From Verrucomicrobiia bacterium (lineage in GTDB: Bacteria > Verrucomicrobiota > Verrucomicrobiia > CAIQCK01), in contig JAOACV010000091.1 in the NCBI GenBank assembly GCA_026417675.1, positions 1 through 7,782 on the forward strand: DNA of 7,782 nucleotides. The letters are read 5' to 3'. The notes below the pieces were generated by a model. It ran no database searches and was not told where the DNA came from. It saw nothing but the letters and a program-made list of their open reading frames with translations. Below are positions 1 through 5,737 of the stretch, in pieces (within the stretch, counting starts at the first letter, position 1; the number at the start of each line of letters is the position of its first letter). The position numbers and the translations under genes are program-made.

Positions 1-7
1 CGCTGAC

Positions 8-2077
8 TCAGTGCCGACGCGGTTTGCCGTAGCGCAACAGCCGCATGGCGTTGAGGATCACCACGAGACTGCTGACTTGGTGGGCCATCGCGCCGCCGAT
101 CAAACTGACGACGCCGTGCATCGCCGTGCTGATCATGGCGACGTTGAACAACAGCGAGAACGCCAGCCCTTGCCGGATGATGCGCAACGTGTGCCGGCTC
201 AGGCCGACCGCAAACGCCACCTTGCTCAGGTCGTCGGCGATCAGCGCGATGTCCGCCGCGTCATGCGCCGCGTCGGTGCCGCTGACGCCCATCGCCACGC
301 CCAGGTCGGCCGTCGCCAGCGCAGGCGCGTCATTGACGCCGTCGCCGACCATCGCCACAGCGCCGTGGGCTTGGCGCAGCGACTCGATGCGCGCGGCCTT
401 GTGCTCCGGCATGACGTTGGCTTCGACGTGCTCGATGCCCACCCGCGTCGCGATCGAGCGGGCGACGCGCGGTTGATCGCCGGTGAGCATGACGATCTTC
501 TCGATGGCGAGCCGGCGCAGTTCCGCCACGGCGTCCTCGGCTCGCGCGCGCGGCTCGTCGCTGACACAGATGGCCCCGCAGACCCTGCCGTCGTGCGCGA
601 CCATCAGCGTTGTGTGGCCGTGCTCATTGTGCGCCTCCAGATGCGCGCGATGCTCCTGCGCCAGCGCCACATCGTGCTTCTCCAGCAACGAGCGTTTGCC
701 GACGAGGACCCGCTGGCCGTTGACCTCCGCCGACACGCCCTCGCCGTGATGCGCCTGAAACGCGGCAGGATCGGGCACCGGCAAGCGCATCGAGTCGGCG
801 TGTTGCACGACCGCGCGACCGACCGGATGTTCGCTCATCTTTTCCGCCACGGCGGCCAGCGCGATCAGTTCGGACTCGTTGTGTTCGGGGCAGAATCGTT
901 TCACATCGGTCACCGAAGGCTCGCCGCGCGTGAGCGTGCCGGTCTTGTCAAAGACGACTGCCTTGAGGCGGGCGGCGGCTTCGAGGTATTGGCCGCCCTT
1001 GATCAAAACGCCCTCGCGCGCCGCGCGGGCAATCGCCGCGACCATCGCGGTCGGCGTCGCCAGCACCAGCGCGCACGGGCAGGCCACGATGAGCACCGTG
1101 ATGGCGCGCACGATGTCGTGGGTGAACGCGAGCGTCAGCAGCGCCAGCGCGATCATCAGCGGCACCATCCAGCCCGCCCAACGGTCGAGCGTGCGCTGAA
1201 TCGGCGCCGCGCGCTGCTGAGCGGCCTCCACCAACGCGGCGATGCGCGCGAGCGTGGACTCCGCCGCCGCGCGCGTCGCGCGGACGATGAGCGCGCCGGA
1301 GACGTTGAGCGTGCCGCTGAACACCTCGTCGCCGGCGGCCTTGTCCACGAATGCCGACTCGCCGGTGATGGCCGCTTGGTTGACCGCGCTCCGGCCGCTC
1401 TCAACGACGCCGTCCACGGGGATGTTTTCGCCGGGCCGCACAATGCAGAGGTCACCGGCCGCGACTTCCTCAACCGGCACTTCCTGTTCTTGTTGCCCGC
1501 GCCGCACGCGCGCAGTGAGCGGCATGTGCTCCAGTAGGCTGCCGATGGAGCGCCGGCAACGTTCGATGGTGTAATTTTCCAACAGGTCGCCCAGGCGCAT
1601 GATGAGCGCGACCTCGGCCGCCGCGAGGAACTCGCCAATGGAGGCCGACGCGATCACGCCAGTGGCCACCAACACTTCCGCGCTGATCTCGCGGCGCGCG
1701 AGCCGCTTCAGCGCGCCCCAAATGATTGGATAAGCCGCGAGCGCGGTTGCGCCGACGAGCAAGGGATCGGAGCGCAATCCCCAGCCTGCGCCGATCAGCG
1801 CGGCCACCACGGCCACGGGCCACCACGGCGAGCGCCACCACGGCGCGGCGCCGGACGGGGCGTGCTGGGGCTTCTCCATCGAGTAGCCGGCCGCCTTCAC
1901 CGCGGCGGCCAGCCTGTCGGCGGAAGTCTGGCGGGGGTCGAACGTGCAGAGCGCCCTGCCGGTGGCCGCGTTGACGCTGACCTCGGCGACGCCGGCGACG
2001 TCGCGCAGGGCTTTCTCCACCTTGGCCGCGCAACTGGCGCAATTCATGCCGCCGACTTTGAAGATTTCCGTTTTCAC
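8..2077 (-). CDS. Heavy-metal-translocating P1B-type ATPase
   Basis: Complete inner-membrane pump of 689 residues, expected to use ATP to export soft or transition metal ions from the cytoplasm. Domains in order: an N-terminal HMA metal-binding domain with GMNCASC (C13, C16); four hydrophobic segments at about 85-101, 105-122, 133-147 and 148-166; actuator domain with TGES at 238-241; ion-binding helix with CPC at 333-335; phosphorylation motif DKTGT with D377; the SEHP nucleotide-binding motif with H417; hinge GDGVND at 578-583; and two final helices at about 636-655 and 658-680. The GTG start at 2077 is chosen because it opens the first beta strand of the HMA domain. The frame stays open upstream to 2872, but that part lies antisense to exbB. 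GAAGGG lies 15 nt upstream, too far for a good ribosome site. The last helix has HQVSS, neither the MxxSS of Cu(I) pumps nor the DxG of Zn/Cd pumps, so the metal is left open. Confidence 0.93.
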   Translation of the reverse strand: MKTEIFKVGGMNCASCAAKVEKALRDVAGVAEVSVNAATGRALCTFDPRQTSADRLAAAVKAAGYSMEKPQHAPSGAAPWWRSPWWPVAVVAALIGAGWGLRSDPLLVGATALAAYPIIWGALKRLARREISAEVLVATGVIASASIGEFLAAAEVALIMRLGDLLENYTIERCRRSIGSLLEHMPLTARVRRGQQEQEVPVEEVAAGDLCIVRPGENIPVDGVVESGRSAVNQAAITGESAFVDKAAGDEVFSGTLNVSGALIVRATRAAAESTLARIAALVEAAQQRAAPIQRTLDRWAGWMVPLMIALALLTLAFTHDIVRAITVLIVACPCALVLATPTAMVAAIARAAREGVLIKGGQYLEAAARLKAVVFDKTGTLTRGEPSVTDVKRFCPEHNESELIALAAVAEKMSEHPVGRAVVQHADSMRLPVPDPAAFQAHHGEGVSAEVNGQRVLVGKRSLLEKHDVALAQEHRAHLEAHNEHGHTTLMVAHDGRVCGAICVSDEPRARAEDAVAELRRLAIEKIVMLTGDQPRVARSIATRVGIEHVEANVMPEHKAARIESLRQAHGAVAMVGDGVNDAPALATADLGVAMGVSGTDAAHDAADIALIADDLSKVAFAVGLSRHTLRIIRQGLAFSLLFNVAMISTAMHGVVSLIGGAMAHQVSSLVVILNAMRLLRYGKPRRH

Positions 2078-2099
2078 CGCCGAGTCGTCGTTCCCTTCA

Positions 2100-2127
2100 A
2101 TGCTAGGCGAGCTTTGCGGCCAGTCAA
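2100..2127 (-). promoter_or_regulatory. Putative sigma-70-like promoter for the metal ATPase
   Basis: Reading the minus strand, TTGACT (2127-2122, 5 of 6 to consensus) is followed after 16 nt by TAGCAT (2105-2100, 4 of 6). Transcription would begin about 20 nt before the GTG at 2077. The call rests on pattern and position only. No operator for a MerR- or ArsR-type metal regulator could be recognised. Confidence 0.3.
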
Positions 2128-2167
2128 GCGGGGGCCGGATAGGGTCGGAAAAACCCGGAATGCTGCG

Positions 2168-2197
2168 TTGACCGGGCCACAGGGTTTGGACTATAAG
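2168..2197 (+). promoter_or_regulatory. Putative sigma-70-like promoter for the exbB operon
   Basis: TTGACC (2168-2173, 5 of 6 to consensus) and TATAAG (2192-2197, 5 of 6) are separated by 18 nt, just upstream of the exbB-like gene. The predicted transcript start, near 2204, would leave under 10 nt before the ATG at 2213. That implies an almost leaderless message or use of the later ATG at 2246. The site is divergent from, but does not overlap, the candidate ATPase promoter at 2100-2127. Confidence 0.4.
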
Positions 2198-2212
2198 GGC
2201 ACGCGCCGTCTG

Positions 2213-2851
2213 ATGATTACCCTGTTTGCGAAAGGTGGCGTTTTGATGTGGCTGATCGCGCTTTGCAGCGTGGTCGGCGTGGCGATCTTTATTGAGCGGT
2301 TGCTGCTCTACCACCGCCTCACGATCAACACACACGAGTTCATCGAGGGCATCAAGAACGCCCTGCGCCGCAACGCGCTGGTGGAGGCGCTTTCGATTTG
2401 CGACGAAACGCCCGGTCCGGTCGCCAAGGTCGTCAAGGCCGCCATCACCCAATACGACCGCTCGCGCGAGGAAATCCAAGACGCCATTGAGGACGTCGGC
2501 CTCCACGAGGTGCCGCGGCTGGAGAAAAATCTTGTCGGGCTGGCGACGGTGGCTCACGTCGCGCCGCTGATCGGATTGCTGGGCACGGTGGTCGGGCTGA
2601 TCTCTTGCTTCCGCGTCATCGTTGAGAAAGGCAGCTTCGTTCACGTGGCGGACATGGCCGACGGCGTGTGGATGGCGCTGCTGAACAGCGCGGGCGGTCT
2701 GGCAGTCGCGATTCCCGCTTACGTTGCCTACAACTACCTGGTTAGCCGCGTGGACACGCTGGTGTTGGACATGGAGCGCGCGGCAACGGAAATCCTCAGC
2801 TTCCTGACCTCGTCCGAGAAGCCCGGCAACAACAATCCGACGCGGCAGTGA
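2213..2851 (+). CDS. exbB: MotA/TolQ/ExbB-family proton channel protein
   Basis: ExbB/TolQ-type subunit (212 residues; E. coli ExbB is 244) expected to form the pentameric inner-membrane channel that surrounds ExbD and powers TonB. Helix 1 is at about 11-29 and ends IERL; a cytoplasmic region follows; helix 2 carries PLIGLLGTVVGL (118-129) and helix 3 carries the AGGLAVAIPAY-type signature (160-170) then YN. T125 matches E. coli T148. The residues matching E. coli E176 and T181 are M154 and S159. I chose ATG 2213 because the LFxKGG stretch before helix 1 is usual in the family. ATG 2246 has a better ribosome site (AAAGGTGG at 2231-2238) and is a real alternative. It is the first gene of a four-gene operon and lies 10 bp before exbD. 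Distinguishing ExbB from TolQ rests on the tonB-like neighbour and the lack of tolB or pal here. Confidence 0.9.
   Translation: MITLFAKGGVLMWLIALCSVVGVAIFIERLLLYHRLTINTHEFIEGIKNALRRNALVEALSICDETPGPVAKVVKAAITQYDRSREEIQDAIEDVGLHEVPRLEKNLVGLATVAHVAPLIGLLGTVVGLISCFRVIVEKGSFVHVADMADGVWMALLNSAGGLAVAIPAYVAYNYLVSRVDTLVLDMERAATEILSFLTSSEKPGNNNPTRQ
2231..2238 (+). promoter_or_regulatory. Internal Shine-Dalgarno-like site in exbB
   Basis: AAAGGTGG lies 7 nt before an in-frame ATG at 2246. With the candidate promoter at 2168-2197, this site supports an alternative ExbB start 11 codons later than the one annotated. The ATG at 2213 has only AAGGG at 2195-2199, 13 nt away and within the candidate -10 region. 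Confidence 0.35.
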
Positions 2852-2861
2852 GATTTGGCGC

Positions 2862-3332
2862 ATGAAGTTCAAGCGTCATCTGGAGATCGTGAAGGGGCGC
2901 ATTGACGCGGTTCCGCTGGTCAACGTCGCCCTGCTGGTGCTGATGTTCTTCCTGCTCGGCTCCGCCTTCGTGCTCCAGCCCGGCGTCAACGTGGACATGC
3001 TGAGCCTGCCGCTGACCACGCTCCATGTCGGCGCGCCGGCCCAGGGCGCGTTGATGGTCACGGTCACGCGCGACGATCTGATCTTCTTCAACGACGAGCG
3101 CACGGACCTGGCGAAGTTGAAGGAGGGGCTTGAGAAAAGCGCGCAGCGGTTCCCAGGCATCCGCCTCGTTCTGAAGGCCGACCAGCGCGTGAGCTACGAG
3201 CGCCTCGTGCAAATCCTCGACCTCATCAAGGCCGCCGGCATTCAGCATGTGCTGCTGGCCACGCGACCGTTGCTGAACCAGCCGGCCACTCCGCCGATCA
3301 AGCCGTCCGCGCCGACGGCTCAACGCCCATGA
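2862..3332 (+). CDS. exbD: ExbD/TolR-family biopolymer transport protein with Asp-to-Asn change
   Basis: ExbD/TolR-type protein of 156 residues with a short cytoplasmic N-terminus, one helix at about 18-37 and a periplasmic domain. The family signature around the helix is present as PLVNVALLVLMFF, followed by FVLQPGV. The periplasmic fold is supported by the segment at 100-134 (VLKADQRVSYERLVQILD), typical of ExbD/TolR. A Pro-rich tail (141-156) follows. In E. coli ExbD (D25) and TolR (D23), an aspartate in this helix is essential for proton coupling; here the matching residue is N21 (AAC at 2922-2924). D15 at the membrane edge is retained but is a different position. The gene follows exbB by 10 bp and overlaps the tonB-like gene by 4 bp (ATGA), so the three are probably co-translated. 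I see no second exbD here. Confidence 0.9.
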   Translation: MKFKRHLEIVKGRIDAVPLVNVALLVLMFFLLGSAFVLQPGVNVDMLSLPLTTLHVGAPAQGALMVTVTRDDLIFFNDERTDLAKLKEGLEKSAQRFPGIRLVLKADQRVSYERLVQILDLIKAAGIQHVLLATRPLLNQPATPPIKPSAPTAQRP

Positions 3333-4189
3333 ATGTCGCGCGTGTCATGGTGCAGCGTTTCCTGGCCGAACAGCGGCCGTTAGTGTGGGTGCTGCTGGCG
3401 TCGCTGGGTCTGCATATCGCCGCGGGGATGGTCTTCTCCGTGCGCAGTTTCGTCACGCCGATGACGCCGCCGTCGCAAACCACCGTGCAATACGTCGGCA
3501 CCGCCGACGAGACGGTCTTGGGTCTGGCCGCGCTGCGCGATCCAAGTCTCGCGGCACTCGGATCGCAGCACGGCTTCTCGGCCGCCGCGCTTATGCCGTC
3601 GGGGGAATTTCCCTACCAGCCACCGTCAATGGACCAGCCGGCGCGGCCGTTGCCTCCGCCGCGGCAGACGGATTTGGGACCGCGCGCCGGCAGTCTGCCG
3701 GTTCCCAGGGAAACCATCGTTGCCAAACTCGCGCCGCCGACGTCCGACGTGGCCGAGCCGCCTATTGGGCCGCCCGCGACGCGAGTGCTCCTCAGCGGGC
3801 CGCTGGCCGCACGCGCTCCGGCCGGCGCGGGCGCGGCGTTGCGCGCGGAGGACGGCACGCCGCAGCAGGCCACGGTGTTGCGCGTGGCGGTGGACGGCGG
3901 CGGCGCGGTGCGTTACGCGCTGGTGATGGAAAGCTGCGGTTCCGCGGCGGCGGACCGTCGCGCCATTCAGGAGGTCAGCCGCTGGCGGTTTGCGGAGGTC
4001 AAGGGTTCTGCCGACAAGCTCGACTGGGGCGAGGTGCGGATCGTTTGGGGTGCCGATCAGCGCGCCGCGCCAACCGCCACCGGCGTGTTGCGTGCCAACC
4101 CGCCGCGACTCACCCCGGTCGCGCCCACCGGCCCGGTCCCGCCGCCGACCATGATGCCGCCGTCGCCTCAGCTTCGGACGGAGCCATGA
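3329..4189 (+). CDS. TonB-like energy transducer
   Basis: Predicted 286-residue protein that would carry energy from ExbB/ExbD across the periplasm to an outer-membrane partner. A cytoplasmic N-terminus precedes one helix (about 18-37) containing S25-x-x-x-H29, matching the SxxxH motif of TonB. A Pro-rich linker occupies roughly 90-155. A TonB-like C-terminal domain lies at about 178-242: the ATVLRVAVDGGGAVRYA strand pair, an ESCGSAAADRRAI segment and RWRF (218-221) are typical of the fold. Unlike E. coli TonB, about 45 residues follow the domain, rich in Pro (PVPPPTMMPPSP at 269-280). The ATG at 3329 overlaps the exbD stop and the TGA overlaps the next start. It could be a TolA-like or specialised transducer; the RWRF motif and exbBD context favour TonB. 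Confidence 0.8.
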   Translation: MNVARVMVQRFLAEQRPLVWVLLASLGLHIAAGMVFSVRSFVTPMTPPSQTTVQYVGTADETVLGLAALRDPSLAALGSQHGFSAAALMPSGEFPYQPPSMDQPARPLPPPRQTDLGPRAGSLPVPRETIVAKLAPPTSDVAEPPIGPPATRVLLSGPLAARAPAGAGAALRAEDGTPQQATVLRVAVDGGGAVRYALVMESCGSAAADRRAIQEVSRWRFAEVKGSADKLDWGEVRIVWGADQRAAPTATGVLRANPPRLTPVAPTGPVPPPTMMPPSPQLRTEP

Positions 4190-4419
4190 TCCCGATTCGA
4201 TTCGACACGGCGGTTGTGCTTTACCTGCTCGCGGTTCTTGCCGTCATCGTCGCCGCCGGCGTCTATAACGCGATTCGCCGCTGGGCGATGCGCGTGGAGC
4301 CGACACCGACGCGCATTTTCCGTTGCGCCCGCTGTGCCCACGCCTATCTGGACGCGCACGATCTGGAACTCGCCCGCTGCCCGCGCTGCGGCACGGAGAA
4401 CGAACCGCAGCGGATTTAG
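4186..4419 (+). CDS. Small membrane-anchored zinc-ribbon protein
   Basis: Predicted 77-residue protein with one N-terminal helix (about 9-29), a basic stretch (RRW at 31-33) that suggests the rest is cytoplasmic, and two CxxC pairs: C47/C50 (CARC) and C65/C68 (CPRC). The pairs are 14 residues apart, as in a rubredoxin-like or zinc-ribbon knuckle. I do not recognise a named family. Its start overlaps the tonB-like stop (ATGA), so it is probably translationally coupled and functionally tied to the ExbB/ExbD/TonB-like complex. A role as a small accessory or metal/redox-sensing subunit is inference only. The stop at 4417-4419 is immediately followed by the 7-bp repeat array. Confidence 0.75.
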   Translation: MIPIRFDTAVVLYLLAVLAVIVAAGVYNAIRRWAMRVEPTPTRIFRCARCAHAYLDAHDLELARCPRCGTENEPQRI

Positions 4420-4502
4420 GAACTCGCAATTGGTGACTTGTAACCCGTAATCCGAAATCCGACACCGCCGCCACCAGTCACGAGCCACGAATCACGAATC
4501 TT
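4419..4502. repeat. Degenerate 7-bp tandem array between genes
   Basis: Counting in sevens from 4419, about twelve units run without a phase slip to 4502. From 4433, eight of ten units begin with G and most end in CC or CAC, for example GTAATCC (4447-4453), GAAATCC (4454-4460), GAGCCAC (4482-4488) and GAATCAC (4489-4495). The stretch is AT-richer than the surrounding genes and fills the whole gap between the zinc-ribbon gene and the GNAT-like fragment. Heptameric short tandem repeats are known in cyanobacteria (STRR sequences); whether this belongs to any described class cannot be told here. Confidence 0.7.
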
Positions 4503-4505
4503 CGG

Positions 4506-4934
4506 GTGGACGCCATCCTCGACATGGACCGCGAGGCTTTCGGCGTGACGCGCGAACCGGTCTTGCGGCGTTTGGCCGGCGATTGCCCCGATCTGTGTTG
4601 GATGGCGACGGCCGCAGCAATCCCGAATCCCGAATCCAAAAGCCAAAAGCCCGAGGGGTATCTCTTCGCCCGTCCCGGCGCGAACGCCTACTTCATCGGC
4701 CCGTGGGTGGCGCGTTGCGCGGAAACCGCCGAGTTGCTGTTGCGCGTGTGTCTGGAAAAACTGGCAGGCCGGCGGGTGTTCGTGGACGTGCCGGTGAACC
4801 ATCCGGCGCGCCCAATGGTCGCCCGCCACGGTTTCAAAGCACAGCGTCCGTTCACACGCATGTGGCTGGGTTGCAACGACTGGCCCGGCAATGTTTCGCT
4901 GACCTACGGCATCGCGGATCCGGCGAAGGGATAG
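4506..4934 (+). CDS. GNAT-like acetyltransferase fragment (C-terminal half), with in-frame repeat
   Basis: The 142 residues resemble the second half of two-domain GNAT N-acetyltransferase-like proteins: an entry segment DAILDMDREAFG (2-13), GYLFARPG (51-58), FIGPWVA (63-69), a VFVDVPVNHP strand (91-100) and a late GF-KAQRPFTRM segment (109-119). As I recall, relatives have a first acetyl-CoA-binding GNAT domain before this. Here only the 7-bp array precedes the GTG at 4506, so the gene is probably 5'-truncated. Residues 38-49 (AIPNPESKSQKP) are encoded by five 7-bp units and sit where a beta-hairpin turn is expected between CWMAT and GYLF. No convincing ribosome site precedes the GTG. It could be a decaying pseudogene or a surviving single-domain protein; the open frame to a natural-looking C-terminus leaves both possible. 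Confidence 0.6.
   Translation: MDAILDMDREAFGVTREPVLRRLAGDCPDLCWMATAAAIPNPESKSQKPEGYLFARPGANAYFIGPWVARCAETAELLLRVCLEKLAGRRVFVDVPVNHPARPMVARHGFKAQRPFTRMWLGCNDWPGNVSLTYGIADPAKG
4617..4651. repeat. Five 7-bp units inside the GNAT-like reading frame
   Basis: Five consecutive heptamers: GCAATCC (4617-4623), CGAATCC twice (4624-4637) and AAAAGCC twice (4638-4651). They resemble the array at 4419-4502 in unit length and in the AATCC core, and their low-complexity translation interrupts an otherwise conserved-looking protein without breaking the frame. Confidence 0.75.
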
Positions 4935-4952
4935 CGACTGTAGACGCGGTCG

Positions 4953-4970
4953 GCGGCTGAGGCCGCATTT
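4953..4970 (+). terminator. Weak hairpin between convergent gene clusters
   Basis: A perfect 5-bp GC stem (GCGGC at 4953-4957, GCCGC at 4962-4966) with a TGAG loop is followed by ATTT. It sits in the 40-bp gap where the plus and minus clusters converge. The stem and T-run are short, so terminator activity is only possible. Confidence 0.25.
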
Positions 4971-4974
4971 CACC

Positions 4975-5688
4975 TCACCAGTTCCAATCCTCAAAACGCC
5001 GCGGCGGACGGCGCGCGAGCAGTTTGATCATCAACGCGCCGAAGGCAAAGCCGCCGATGTGCGCCCACCAGGCGATCCCGCCCGCGCCGGTGCCGGCGAA
5101 AAGGCCGAGCGTGCCGCTGAACACTTGCAGGAGGAACCACAAACCGAGGAAAATCACGGCCGGCACAGTGACAATGTCCACCAAGAAGCCGAGGATCACC
5201 AGCGTCTGCACGCGGGCATGGGGGAACAGCAGGAAATAAGCGCCCATGACCCCGGCAATGGCCCCGCTGGCGCCGATGGTGGGCAGCTCGGAATGCCAGT
5301 TGGTCACGATGTGCAACAGCGCGGCCACCACGCCGCTGGCGAGGTAAAACAGCAGGTAACGGAACCGGCCGAGGCGGTCTTCGACGTTATCGCCGAAGAT
5401 CCAGAGAATCCACAGATTGCCGATGATGTGCGCCCAGCCGCCGTGGAGGAACATCGAGCTGAAAAGGGGTTGAATCAACCCACGCCAACCCGCCACATCC
5501 AGCACGGCGTGGCGCAGTTCGCTGTCGGTGTAAAGAACCGGCACCACGCCGTGGGCCATCAGATAATTTGCCAGGCGGCGTTCGCCCAGCCCCAGCTCGT
5601 GGAAGAATGCCAGGGCGTTGACCACGATCAGCGCGACGGTCACGACGGGGAACCGTCGTGACGGGATGCTGTCGCGCAAAGGGATCAT
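4975..5688 (-). CDS. Rhomboid-family intramembrane serine protease
   Basis: Predicted 237-residue polytopic membrane protein that cleaves substrates within or near the bilayer. Key features: an amphipathic segment with W68-R69 and the HGGWAHIIGN motif (82-91) that supplies the oxyanion-side His and Asn; the nucleophile motif GASGAIAG with S141; and AHIGGFAFG with catalytic H210. Helices lie at about 13-30, 71-98, 108-127, 137-155, 158-190 and 204-222, consistent with the six-helix core. The ATG at 5688 gives the usual MIPLRD start seen in bacterial rhomboids. The C-terminal tail (RRPPRRFEDWNW) is basic then aromatic and probably cytoplasmic. It lies 49 bp after the HtrA-like gene on the same strand, suggesting co-transcription with quality-control proteases. 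Physiological substrates cannot be inferred. Confidence 0.92.
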   Translation of the reverse strand: MIPLRDSIPSRRFPVVTVALIVVNALAFFHELGLGERRLANYLMAHGVVPVLYTDSELRHAVLDVAGWRGLIQPLFSSMFLHGGWAHIIGNLWILWIFGDNVEDRLGRFRYLLFYLASGVVAALLHIVTNWHSELPTIGASGAIAGVMGAYFLLFPHARVQTLVILGFLVDIVTVPAVIFLGLWFLLQVFSGTLGLFAGTGAGGIAWWAHIGGFAFGALMIKLLARRPPRRFEDWNW

Positions 5689-5737
5689 GGCTCACGTGGA
5701 CGAGCCGGCGGTCGGCGCCACTTTTCGCCGGGCGCGC

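Noticed and set aside
11..1537. 508-codon plus-strand open frame opposite the ATPase
   Set aside because: Its composition (Arg, His, Asp, Ala) is typical of antisense reading through a GC-rich gene, and no motif or family is recognisable. The minus strand encodes an intact pump.
2078..2872. Extension of the metal-ATPase frame upstream by 265 codons
   Set aside because: The added translation is His/Gln/Arg/Asp-rich, has no recognisable domain and is exactly antisense to exbB. The metal-binding domain starts naturally at the GTG at 2077.
3385..4185. Plus-strand open frame overlapping the tonB-like gene and leading into the zinc-ribbon gene
   Set aside because: This part is an Arg/Gly/Ala-rich shadow of the tonB-like gene. 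Only the part from ATG 4186 has a helix and Cys pairs.
4419..4502. CRISPR array or REP/palindromic element at the intergenic repeat
   Set aside because: The units are only 7 bp and directly tandem, with no spacers, and no long inverted repeat is visible.
4441..4502. Riboswitch or structured RNA leader for the GNAT-like gene
   Set aside because: The sequence is explained by simple 7-bp periodicity, and I could not find consistent pairing stems.
5059..5661. 200-codon plus-strand frame opposite the rhomboid gene
   Set aside because: It is Gln/Glu/His-rich with no domain and is fully antisense to a protein with all rhomboid motifs.
5689..5737. Terminator between the HtrA-like and rhomboid genes
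   Set aside because: The GC-rich stretch can form short pairings but is not followed by a T-run on the minus strand, so there is no firm support.
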